This document shows, one piece after another, positions 1 to 5,108 of a DNA stretch of 5,115 bases. The notes under the pieces were generated by a model, which was not told the origin of the DNA, did no database searches, and saw only the letters and a program-made list of their open reading frames with translations. Origin of the DNA: Planctomycetota bacterium. Lineage in GTDB: Bacteria; Planctomycetota; Phycisphaerae; Sedimentisphaerales; Anaerobacaceae. Location: the NCBI GenBank assembly GCA_017885385.1, contig JAFNGF010000220.1, positions 1-5,115 on the forward strand, in the 5' to 3' direction. A program made the translations under genes and the position numbers. The stretch's first letter is position 1. Every line of letters begins with the position of its first letter.

Positions 1-906
1 ACCGCTGCCGGTCGGGCCGCACATCAGCACCATGCCGGAGGGCTTACTTATCGCAGATTTGATAGTTGACAGCTGCTTGTCGGTAAAGCCAATGTCGGCC
101 AGAGTAAAAGTGCCGGCATTTTGATTGAGCACCCGTATGGACAACTTTTCGCCGTTAAGGACACCGGCACTTGCCACCCGAAACGAAGAAGTAGCCTGGC
201 CCTTCTTTGCGATAAAGGCGCCATCCTGAGGCCTCCTTTTCTCGGCAATATCCATGCCGGAGACCGCTTTGATGCTATTTACGACCGCCTGGCAGGTGTC
301 GGATTTGAGTTTCCTTACGGCTCTTAGCACTCCATCGACGCGAAACCTGATCGTATAGGTCGCTTCGTCCTTCGGGTCAATCAGGATGTCACTTGCCCGC
401 TGCTGGAGCGCATCGCCAATAATCTGTTCGGTCAGCTCAAGGATTTGACTGCGCTGTGCCTTCTTGGAGCCGTGACCATATATCTCATCAATGGTTCTGC
501 CCGACGAATCGAGCAGCCTTATGGCTGAAACGTCCTGTTGTCGGGCAGTCCTTTGCGAACGAATATTAGCCAGAGCATTTATTATCTGGTCTTTTAGCAC
601 TTCAAAGAGGCTCTGGTCGCCCTGCGAAGACTTTTTGGCCGCATCGGCTATCAGCAGCCCCAGCAGCAGCAACGGCCCTGCGAAGAGAGTTATGACGTTG
701 GCAATCGGCCTGAACTTCTTGGATACCAGCGGGCTGAATTGGACGATTTGGACAAAATACAGACACAAATATACCCATACGACCAGGCAGATGAGTCTGA
801 CCGGACTAAAAGGCAGCGACAATGCAGATGAGGGTTGGGTGAAATCACCTAACCAGGAAGAGTATGCAATTGCTGAGAAACCCGGGCTGAAGTTCGCTGC
901 TTGCAT
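1..906 (-). CDS. GspE/PilB-family secretion or pilus ATPase with N-terminal membrane anchor, partial (C-terminus outside window)
   Basis: This is the N-terminal 302 residues of a type II secretion/type IV pilus assembly ATPase; the frame is open to the window edge. The start is the ATG at 906-904, with GGAG at 917-914 seven bases upstream. Residues about 38-57 and 68-87 are strongly hydrophobic and separated by a short loop containing KKFR, so they probably form a membrane hairpin. A linker follows, then the usual core: ASDILIDP (171-178, normally ASDIHxEP), RFRVDG (187-192), RRPQDGAF (224-231), and the Walker A start GPTGSG (297-302) where the window ends. Known members are cytosolic hexameric ATPases that drive pseudopilus or pilus assembly, usually with a soluble N-terminal domain; the membrane segments are therefore unusual. 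The gene lies 36 nt after the FHA gene on the same strand and is probably cotranscribed with it. Family assignment is secure. The system it serves is not visible, and Walker B and the catalytic glutamate are outside the window. Confidence 0.88.
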   Translation of the reverse strand, partial: MQAANFSPGFSAIAYSSWLGDFTQPSSALSLPFSPVRLICLVVWVYLCLYFVQIVQFSPLVSKKFRPIANVITLFAGPLLLLGLLIADAAKKSSQGDQSLFEVLKDQIINALANIRSQRTARQQDVSAIRLLDSSGRTIDEIYGHGSKKAQRSQILELTEQIIGDALQQRASDILIDPKDEATYTIRFRVDGVLRAVRKLKSDTCQAVVNSIKAVSGMDIAEKRRPQDGAFIAKKGQATSSFRVASAGVLNGEKLSIRVLNQNAGTFTLADIGFTDKQLSTIKSAISKPSGMVLMCGPTGSG

Positions 907-913
907 AAGGTTT

Positions 914-917
914 CTCC
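914..917 (-). promoter_or_regulatory. Ribosome binding site of the GspE-like ATPase
   Basis: GGAG on the - strand, seven bases before the ATG at 906-904. It supports this start, and separate translation from the FHA gene, even though both genes share a reading frame with only one stop codon between them. Confidence 0.65.
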
Positions 918-942
918 AGAAAACGCTCCGAAGACAGCGGGT

Positions 943-1392
943 TCAAAGGTCTTCCAGCTCAGCCAAGAAGGAATCTGATGCGTCCTCGTCGACATCAGCG
1001 AATATGTCCGATTCCTTTTCTACGGCGGCTTTTGCAGCGGGTTTTTCTTGCTTGGCCCGTTTTGGTGCGGCGAGCTCCGGAGGAACAATCTCTTTAGGCT
1101 GGCCGTTGATTTGCAGCATAAAGACAAGCGGCCCTATTCTGAGGTAATCACCTGCACGGGCAGTCGCCGCGTCTATGTGCTCGTCGTTGAGGTAGGTGCC
1201 GTTGCGCGAGCCCAGGTCACGAATTTTCAGAGTATCCTTGTTCTGGTTCAGCTGGCAGTGTCTTCGCGAAACGGCCATAAGCGGGATGTGCAGGTCACAA
1301 TCGCCGCGGCGGCCGATTACCGTTATGTTGCTGAGCAAAGGAAAGACCTTACGTGAGCCGTCTTTCTTAAATAGAACCAAAGCCACATCCAT
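943..1392 (-). CDS. Small FHA-domain protein
   Basis: A 149-residue protein with one forkhead-associated domain, a fold that binds phosphothreonine peptides. The domain covers about residues 1-95 and shows the family landmarks: GRR at 27-29, SRRH at 42-45 and LGSRNGTYLN at 60-69. The phosphate-contacting Arg, Ser and Asn positions all look intact. After the domain comes an Ala/Lys/Pro-rich linker (about 105-124) and a very acidic tail (about 127-149) ending in FLAELEDL, probably a docking or disordered segment. There is no signal peptide or membrane segment, so it should be cytosolic. The start at 1392 has GAGGGAG at 1404-1398 five bases upstream. It precedes the GspE-like ATPase by 36 nt. 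FHA proteins are common partners of secretion machinery and Ser/Thr kinases, so a regulatory or scaffold role for the ATPase is a reasonable inference. No kinase is visible here. Confidence 0.9.
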   Translation of the reverse strand: MDVALVLFKKDGSRKVFPLLSNITVIGRRGDCDLHIPLMAVSRRHCQLNQNKDTLKIRDLGSRNGTYLNDEHIDAATARAGDYLRIGPLVFMLQINGQPKEIVPPELAAPKRAKQEKPAAKAAVEKESDIFADVDEDASDSFLAELEDL

Positions 1393-1429
1393 ATCGTCTC
1401 CCTCTTATTTCCAGCCTGAGGACAAGTAC

Positions 1430-1459
1430 ATTATACAGCTAAAAGTCGCATAAATCCAA
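1430..1459 (-). promoter_or_regulatory. Predicted sigma-70-type promoter for the FHA-ATPase pair
   Basis: On the - strand, a perfect TATAAT -10 box lies at 1435-1430. A weaker -35 candidate, TTGGAT (3 of 6 consensus), lies at 1459-1454 with an 18 nt spacer. Transcription would start near 1423, giving a leader of about 30 nt with the ribosome binding site at 1404-1398. The call rests mainly on the -10 box and its position. Confidence 0.55.
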
Positions 1460-1469
1460 TATTAAAGAG

Positions 1470-1543
1470 CAAAATGCAAAATTGAGGAATCTGTTGCCGC
1501 TTCGGGCAATTCCACAATTTTGATTTTTCCTCTTTGCATTTTG
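1470..1543. repeat. AT-rich nested inverted repeat in the divergent spacer
   Basis: The 14-base arm at 1477-1490 pairs with 1509-1522 at 13 of 14 positions; the mismatch is A1485 opposite A1514. The 18-base interior can form a further small stem, TGCC (1495-1498) with GGCA (1505-1508). An alternative outer pairing joins caaaatgcaaa at 1470-1480 perfectly to tttgcattttg at 1533-1543, sharing bases 1477-1480 with the first arm. TTTTGATT also occurs twice directly, at 1518-1525 and 1539-1546. The element lies between the two predicted divergent promoters and outside both predicted transcripts. It could be an operator, a dispersed intergenic palindrome or a remnant of a small non-autonomous element. 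Its function is unknown. Confidence 0.7.
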
Positions 1544-1562
1544 ATTTCGCTTGGTAGGGTGC

Positions 1563-1590
1563 TTGACAAGCACAGATAACGATGTATTCT
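1563..1590 (+). promoter_or_regulatory. Predicted sigma-70-type thrS promoter
   Basis: A perfect TTGACA -35 box at 1563-1568 and TATTCT -10 box (4 of 6) at 1585-1590, with a 16 nt spacer. The transcript would start near 1597 and have a leader of about 33 nt before the ATG at 1630. That leaves no room for a T-box or another long leader. It also puts the in-frame ATG at 1582 upstream of the transcription start, so that ATG cannot be the start from this promoter. Confidence 0.65.
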
Positions 1591-1619
1591 CTAAGCAGGG
1601 ACAGTGGTTTTAATGGACC

Positions 1620-1625
1620 AGGTGG
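1620..1625 (+). promoter_or_regulatory. Ribosome binding site that decides the thrS start
   Basis: AGGTGG, four bases before the ATG at 1630, is slightly close but a good anti-Shine-Dalgarno match. The same hexamer precedes the proposed infC start. No comparable site precedes the in-frame ATG at 1582. Confidence 0.6.
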
Positions 1626-1629
1626 CTAT

Positions 1630-3546
1630 ATGGTAAACGTGACACTGCCGGACGGCAGTACGTTAAGTGTTGGCAACGGGACAACTCCAATACAGATAGC
1701 AGAACGGATAGACCCGGCTCTGGCAAAAGCAGCAGTGGCAGCGAGAGTCAACGGTAAAGTTGTTGATTTATCCACCCCTATCGTTAACAATGTAGACGTG
1801 CAAATCGTCACAGCTAACGATGATAAGGGTCTTGAGATAATGCGGCATAGCTGCGCGCACGTAATGGCTGAGGCTATATGCAGTATTTGGCCGGCCACAA
1901 AACTGGTTTACGGTCCAGCTGTAGAAGACGGATTCTATTATGATATCGACCTTGACGAACCGATTCGGCCGGACGATTTCGGACGGATAGAGCAAAAGAT
2001 GCAGGAAATCGTCGCCGCTGATAGGCCATTTATCCGCAAAGAAATGAGCAAGATCCAAGCTTTGGCAAAATTGGCGGGCGATAGATACAAGCTCGACAAT
2101 ATAGACCACGCGGATAGTGACATTATCAGCTTCTATTCTCACGGCGACGGCTTTGAAGACCTGTGTCGCGGCCCGCACGTGCCGAGCACCGGCAGAGTCG
2201 GAAACTTTAAGATTATGTCCGTCGCCGGCGCATACTGGCACGGCGACCCAACGCAAAAAATGCTTCAGCGGGTCTACGGAACCGCCTGGGCAGCCAAACA
2301 GGAGCTGGACGATTATCTGCAACGCCTGGAAGAAGCAAAGAAGCGAGACCATCGTGTGCTGGGCAGACACTTGGATTTGTTCAGTTTCAATGAAGCGGGG
2401 CCTGGCTTCGCATTCATTCATCCCAAGGGTATGATTATCTGGAACGAGATCGTGAACTACTGGCGTGGAGTTCACAATAGGTACGGCTATCAGGAAATCA
2501 AGACGCCTTTAATCCTCAACGAGCAGCTCTGGCACAAAAGCGGCCATTGGGACAACTATAAAGAAAACATGTACTTTACAGCTTTTGACAACGTCAGCTA
2601 TGCGATAAAGCCGATGAACTGCCCGGGCGGATGCCTTGTTTACAAAACGCGACAGCATTCATATCGTGAGTTTCCGATGCGGGTTGCCGAGCTTGGCCTG
2701 GTGCACAGACACGAAGCCAGCGGCGTCATACACGGGCTTTTCAGAGTTAGACAATTCACGCAGGATGACGCCCATATTTTCTGTACGCCGCAGCAGATAG
2801 AATCTGAGGTAATTGGCGTTATCGAACTGACGTTTGAGATATATCGCACGTTCGGGTTCGAGGATTTTCACGTCGAGCTGTCGACCAAGCCTGAAAAGCA
2901 CATAGGCTCGGACCAGGTTTGGGACATCGCGACCGGCGCCCTGAAAGGCGCCCTCGAGCACAAGGCAATTGCATACAAAATCAATGAGGGCGAAGGTGCA
3001 TTTTACGGGCCGAAGATAGATTTCCACATAAAAGACTGTCTGAAAAGGTCATGGCAGCTCGGTACGATTCAACTCGATTTCTCGATGCCGGAGCGTTTCG
3101 GCCTGACTTACACCGACCGGGATAATACCGAAAAAACGCCCGTTATGATCCATAGGGCGGTGCTGGGCTCTTTCGAGCGATTTATCGGAATCTTGATAGA
3201 ACACTACGCCGGCAATCTGCCGCTATGGCTCTCGCCGGAGCAGGTAAGAATCCTGCCGATAAGTGAAAAGACTAATGATTATGCCGGGGTTGTTCAAACT
3301 AAGCTCAAACAGGCCGGCTTGCGATGTAGTTGCGACCTATCGGACGAAAAAATAGGTGCAAAAATCGCCAGGGCCCACGGTGAAAAGCTGCCTTGTATGC
3401 TCGTTGTGGGTCCCAAAGAAGCCCAGTCCAACACCGTCAACGTCAGGCTGCGAGGGATACAGCCGAATAAGACTGTGCCAATCGAAGAATTTCTGGAGGC
3501 GGCAAAACGCAAAATTGTCAATAAAGAAACTGATTTTGTGCTTTGA
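1630..3546 (+). CDS. thrS: Threonyl-tRNA synthetase
   Basis: A class II aminoacyl-tRNA synthetase that charges tRNA-Thr with threonine in the cytoplasm. From the ATG at 1630 it has 638 residues, close to the 642 of the E. coli enzyme. Domains in order are TGS (about 1-62), the second N-terminal editing domain (about 63-225), the catalytic core (about 240-535) and the anticodon-binding domain (about 536-638). The editing site is intact: H73 and H77 in RHSCAH, C179 and H183 in CRGPH. The three zinc ligands that select threonine are present: C331, H382 and H508. Motif 2 (VHRHEASG, with R360) and motif 3 (GSFERFIGILIEHYAG) are clear. An in-frame ATG at 1582 would add 16 residues, but it has no ribosome binding site and lies upstream of the predicted transcription start. 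The protein aligns from MVNVTLPDGS onward. It is the first gene of the translation operon, with infC next. Confidence 0.98.
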   Translation: MVNVTLPDGSTLSVGNGTTPIQIAERIDPALAKAAVAARVNGKVVDLSTPIVNNVDVQIVTANDDKGLEIMRHSCAHVMAEAICSIWPATKLVYGPAVEDGFYYDIDLDEPIRPDDFGRIEQKMQEIVAADRPFIRKEMSKIQALAKLAGDRYKLDNIDHADSDIISFYSHGDGFEDLCRGPHVPSTGRVGNFKIMSVAGAYWHGDPTQKMLQRVYGTAWAAKQELDDYLQRLEEAKKRDHRVLGRHLDLFSFNEAGPGFAFIHPKGMIIWNEIVNYWRGVHNRYGYQEIKTPLILNEQLWHKSGHWDNYKENMYFTAFDNVSYAIKPMNCPGGCLVYKTRQHSYREFPMRVAELGLVHRHEASGVIHGLFRVRQFTQDDAHIFCTPQQIESEVIGVIELTFEIYRTFGFEDFHVELSTKPEKHIGSDQVWDIATGALKGALEHKAIAYKINEGEGAFYGPKIDFHIKDCLKRSWQLGTIQLDFSMPERFGLTYTDRDNTEKTPVMIHRAVLGSFERFIGILIEHYAGNLPLWLSPEQVRILPISEKTNDYAGVVQTKLKQAGLRCSCDLSDEKIGAKIARAHGEKLPCMLVVGPKEAQSNTVNVRLRGIQPNKTVPIEEFLEAAKRKIVNKETDFVL

Positions 3547-3548
3547 AA

Positions 3549-3575
3549 TTGACATTACAGGCCAAAGGTAATAAT
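3549..3575 (+). promoter_or_regulatory. Possible internal promoter for infC
   Basis: TTGACA at 3549-3554 starts within two bases of the thrS stop and matches the -35 consensus perfectly. AATAAT at 3570-3575 matches five of six -10 bases with a 15 nt spacer, which is shorter than ideal. No intrinsic terminator is visible between thrS and infC, so this would add to read-through transcription. Moderate to low confidence. Confidence 0.35.
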
Positions 3576-3664
3576 TAGTAGTTGGCTGGATTAAAGGTGA
3601 CGCTCGTTCTCGGCAGTTGTGGTAAGGCCGGTCGGATACTCTGGGGGTTCTTTTAAGAAAGGTA

Positions 3665-3670
3665 AGGTGG
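3665..3670 (+). promoter_or_regulatory. Ribosome binding site that sets the infC AUC start
   Basis: AGGTGG, six bases before the ATC at 3677-3679. The first in-frame ATG, at 3722, has only a G-run at 3704-3708 placed 13 bases away. Confidence 0.65.
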
Positions 3671-3676
3671 TATACA

Positions 3677-4192
3677 ATCAGCAGGCGAAGCTTAAGGGTA
3701 GATGGGGGTATTAAAGCCGCGATGATTCGGCTGATCGATGAATCGAACAATCAAGTTGGGATTGTAGACAAAATTGAGGCGCTCAACAGAGCTCACGCGG
3801 CTGGGCTAAACCTCGTAGAAGTTGCCCCGGACGGTAATCCGCCGGTCTGCCGGATAATGGATTACGGTAAGTGGCTGTATCAACAGAAACGCAAGATTCG
3901 CGAGGCTCACAAGAAGACCCTACACCACAGCACGACCCTGAAGGAAATCAGGCTCAGGCCCGAGACTGACAAACATGACCTGGAAGTGAAGCTTAATCAC
4001 GCCCGCGAGTTTCTGGGAAAAGGCCATAAGGTGCAATTTACCGTATTCTTCCGCGGGCGCCAGATGCTGCACAAAGAGCACGGCTATGCGATGCTGGACC
4101 AAATCACCGCGTTGCTGCAAGACTTGGCAAAGGTTGAGCAATCGAGCCGAATGGCTGGAAGACGGATGACTATGTTACTTGTGCGAAAATGA
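3677..4192 (+). CDS. infC: Translation initiation factor IF3, AUC start codon
   Basis: IF3 binds the 30S subunit, prevents premature 50S joining and checks the start codon and initiator tRNA. The N-terminal domain contains RLIDE, the long helix region and the signature CRIMDYGK (PPVCRIMDYGK at 55-65, counting from the ATC). The C-terminal domain begins near TLKEIRLRPETDKHD and includes VFFRGRQM and KVEQSSRMAGRRMTM. From the ATC at 3677 the protein has 171 residues, normal for the family. The ATG at 3722 would give only 156 and lose RVDGGIKAA, which matches the conserved IF3 beginning (as in VNEGIRAREVRLID of Bacillus). The frame is open upstream to the stop at 3623. An in-frame CTG at 3641 is possible but lacks a ribosome binding site. 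Rare AUU/AUC-type starts are known for infC and allow IF3 to repress itself. The family is certain; the exact start is strongly supported but inferred. Confidence 0.95.
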   Translation: MSRRSLRVDGGIKAAMIRLIDESNNQVGIVDKIEALNRAHAAGLNLVEVAPDGNPPVCRIMDYGKWLYQQKRKIREAHKKTLHHSTTLKEIRLRPETDKHDLEVKLNHAREFLGKGHKVQFTVFFRGRQMLHKEHGYAMLDQITALLQDLAKVEQSSRMAGRRMTMLLVRK

Positions 4193-4201
4193 CAGACGCC
4201 C

Positions 4202-4270
4202 CGGCTGTATATCGCTCCAGGCTCCATAGCTCACAGCAGTGTCTATGCACAGATAACCGGCGGTCAGCCG
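4202..4270 (+). other. Possible structured RNA segment after infC
   Basis: CGGCTG at 4202-4207 is perfectly complementary to CAGCCG at 4265-4270. A competing local hairpin pairs CGGC (4258-4261) with GCCG (4267-4270). GGCGG at 4259-4263 could instead pair with CCGCC at 4360-4364, next to the rpmI leader hairpin. These pairings exclude one another, as in a regulated leader, but the stems are short and chance is possible. I see no open reading frame in this 211-base spacer. Confidence 0.3.
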
Positions 4271-4318
4271 ACAAGAGTCACGATTTTGCTCATTTTGAGA
4301 GAATTTACACCTACCGTA

Positions 4319-4347
4319 TTGACCCGCACGTGCAAATACCTTAAACT
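4319..4347 (+). promoter_or_regulatory. Predicted promoter for rpmI-rplT
   Basis: TTGACC (5 of 6) at 4319-4324, a 17 nt spacer, and TAAACT (4 of 6) at 4342-4347. Transcription would start near 4354, giving a leader of about 50 nt that contains the hairpin at 4362-4377. It would let the two ribosomal protein genes be expressed apart from thrS and infC. Confidence 0.45.
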
Positions 4348-4361
4348 ACCGTGTTTGTGCC

Positions 4362-4377
4362 GCCCGGCGAACCGGGC
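4362..4377 (+). promoter_or_regulatory. GC-rich hairpin just upstream of the rpmI ribosome binding site
   Basis: GCCCGG (4362-4367) pairs perfectly with CCGGGC (4372-4377) around a CGAA tetraloop. It ends 13 bases before the AGGGA ribosome binding site at 4391-4395. No U-run follows, so it is not a typical terminator. Its position fits a translational control element, for example an L20 target, or an mRNA-stabilising structure. Confidence 0.6.
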
Positions 4378-4403
4378 AAGAAATATCTTTAGGGATTAAC
4401 CAA

Positions 4404-4592
4404 ATGCCTAAACAGAAAAGCAATAAGGGCTTGCGCAAACGACTCAAAGTTACTGCTACCGGCAAGATCAAACACAGACAACCTGGTCACAGCCATCTTA
4501 TGAGCGGCAAGAGCGCCAAGCGTCGAAGGCGATTACGCGGCTCCTCCGTTATTACCGGCGCTGCTGCTAAAAGGTTGAGGGTTAGACTCTGA
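4404..4592 (+). CDS. rpmI: Large-subunit ribosomal protein bL35
   Basis: A very basic 62-residue protein starting MPKQKSNKG, as in the L35 family (usually about 64-66 residues). Recognisable family parts are the central KVTATGKIKHRQPGHSHL stretch, the KSAKRRRRLR block at about 36-45, and AAAKRLR near the end. It is a structural protein of the 50S subunit that lies against 23S rRNA. The ATG has AGGGA eight bases upstream. It sits between infC and rplT, its standard place. In other bacteria rpmI is co-regulated with rplT by L20 binding to the mRNA leader, and the spacer structures here would suit that. The C-terminus is slightly short but ends normally. Confidence 0.95.
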   Translation: MPKQKSNKGLRKRLKVTATGKIKHRQPGHSHLMSGKSAKRRRRLRGSSVITGAAAKRLRVRL

Positions 4593-4596
4593 GAAT

Positions 4597-4621
4597 TGCT
4601 CCCTTTGTGGTATTTGGAGCA
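4597..4621 (+). other. Hairpin just after rpmI
   Basis: TGCTCC (4597-4602) pairs with GGAGCA (4616-4621) around a 13-base loop. It starts five bases after the rpmI stop and has no U-run, so it is unlikely to be an efficient terminator. It may be part of the rplT leader structure. Confidence 0.4.
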
Positions 4622-4639
4622 GGACACTAACAACGTAAT

Positions 4640-4703
4640 ATCGCAAGGCTTGCTTCTCGGCTCGAAATCAGCTTGCCGCCAGCAAGCTCAAATAATCGCG
4701 ATT
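4640..4703 (+). promoter_or_regulatory. rplT leader with a perfect hairpin and competing pairings
   Basis: AGCTTGC (4670-4676) pairs perfectly with GCAAGCT (4682-4688) around CGCCA. The same sequences recur upstream as GCAAGGCTTGC (4643-4653). Thus GCTTGC at 4648-4653 could instead pair with GCAAGC at 4682-4687, or GCAAG at 4643-4647 with CTTGC at 4672-4676. In the first alternative, ATCGC (4640-4644) can also pair with GCGAT (4698-4702), enclosing it. AATCGCGATT at 4694-4703 is itself a palindrome. The rplT ribosome binding site follows at 4708-4713. The layout resembles a switch that could expose or hide translation initiation; the L20 link is inference. Confidence 0.45.
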
Positions 4704-4721
4704 TCTTAAGGGAAAGCTGAT

Positions 4722-5078
4722 ATGCCAAGAGTAAGAAAAGGTGCAGCGCGCCGACAGGCTAAGAAACGTATCCTCAAAGCGGTCAAGGGGCACCGAAGTC
4801 TGCCTGGTAGAACTATTCGTCTCGCCCAGGAAGCCGCTGTGCGAGCAGCAGTTAACGCTCGAATCGGCCGCAAGCAGCGAAAGCGAGATTTCCGAGGTCT
4901 GTGGATTCTACGCTTGGGCACTGCGTGTCGGCAGCGAGGTATCAGGTACGGCCAGTTCATCAACGGGTGCAAAAGAGCCAATATCCTGCTTAACCGAAAG
5001 ATGCTAAGTGAGATCGCTGTTGCTGACCCACAGTGTTTTGATGCTGTCGTTGCGGCTGCTAAGGCTGCCCCTGGTTAA
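4722..5078 (+). CDS. rplT: Large-subunit ribosomal protein bL20
   Basis: A 118-residue protein matching the usual length of L20, an early 23S rRNA-binding protein needed for 50S assembly. It begins MPRVRKG, followed by the long basic N-terminal helix region (about 1-55), the signature KRDFRGLWI at 54-62, and the C-terminal globular domain with YGQFINGCKRANILLNRKML (76-95) and DPQCF (102-106). The start at 4722 has AAGGGA eight bases upstream. It is the last gene of the operon, followed within about 20 bases by a strong hairpin. L20 is a known translational repressor of rpmI-rplT in E. coli and acts through a leader in Bacillus, and the spacers here carry candidate structures. No odd residues or frame problems are seen. 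Confidence 0.97.
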   Translation: MPRVRKGAARRQAKKRILKAVKGHRSLPGRTIRLAQEAAVRAAVNARIGRKQRKRDFRGLWILRLGTACRQRGIRYGQFINGCKRANILLNRKMLSEIAVADPQCFDAVVAAAKAAPG

Positions 5079-5084
5079 GAACAA

Positions 5085-5108
5085 CCCCGCGTAAAACCCC
5101 ACGTAAAA
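5085..5108 (+). repeat. Tandem 12-base duplication before the terminator
   Basis: CCCCGCGTAAAA (5085-5096) is followed at once by CCCCACGTAAAA (5097-5108), differing at one base. Each copy offers a left arm that can pair with CGTGGGG at 5109-5115; the first copy does so with one G-U wobble. Confidence 0.75.

Noticed and set aside
491..1147. A 218-codon open frame on the + strand
   Set aside because: It lies antisense across the ATPase N-terminus and the FHA C-terminus, both of which show clear family motifs. Its translation is low-complexity and resembles no family.
1470..1543. A CRISPR array or insertion sequence end
   Set aside because: There are no regularly spaced repeats, no transposase frame and no flanking target duplication; it is a single palindromic element.
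1582..1629. An upstream thrS start adding 16 residues
   Set aside because: There is no ribosome binding site, it overlaps the predicted -10 region, and the extra residues do not resemble the start of threonyl-tRNA synthetases.
1597..1629. A T-box or tRNA-sensing leader for thrS
   Set aside because: The predicted leader is only about 33 nt, too short for such an element, and no T-box core sequence is visible upstream.
1768..2475. A 235-codon open frame on the - strand inside thrS
   Set aside because: It is a shadow of the thrS editing and catalytic domains, with no motifs and no sensible ribosome binding site.
3641..3643. CTG as an alternative infC start
   Set aside because: It is in frame, but no ribosome binding site lies in range, and the added residues go beyond the normal IF3 N-terminus.
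4362..4377. The hairpin before rpmI as an intrinsic terminator
   Set aside because: No U-run follows, and the next element is the rpmI ribosome binding site.
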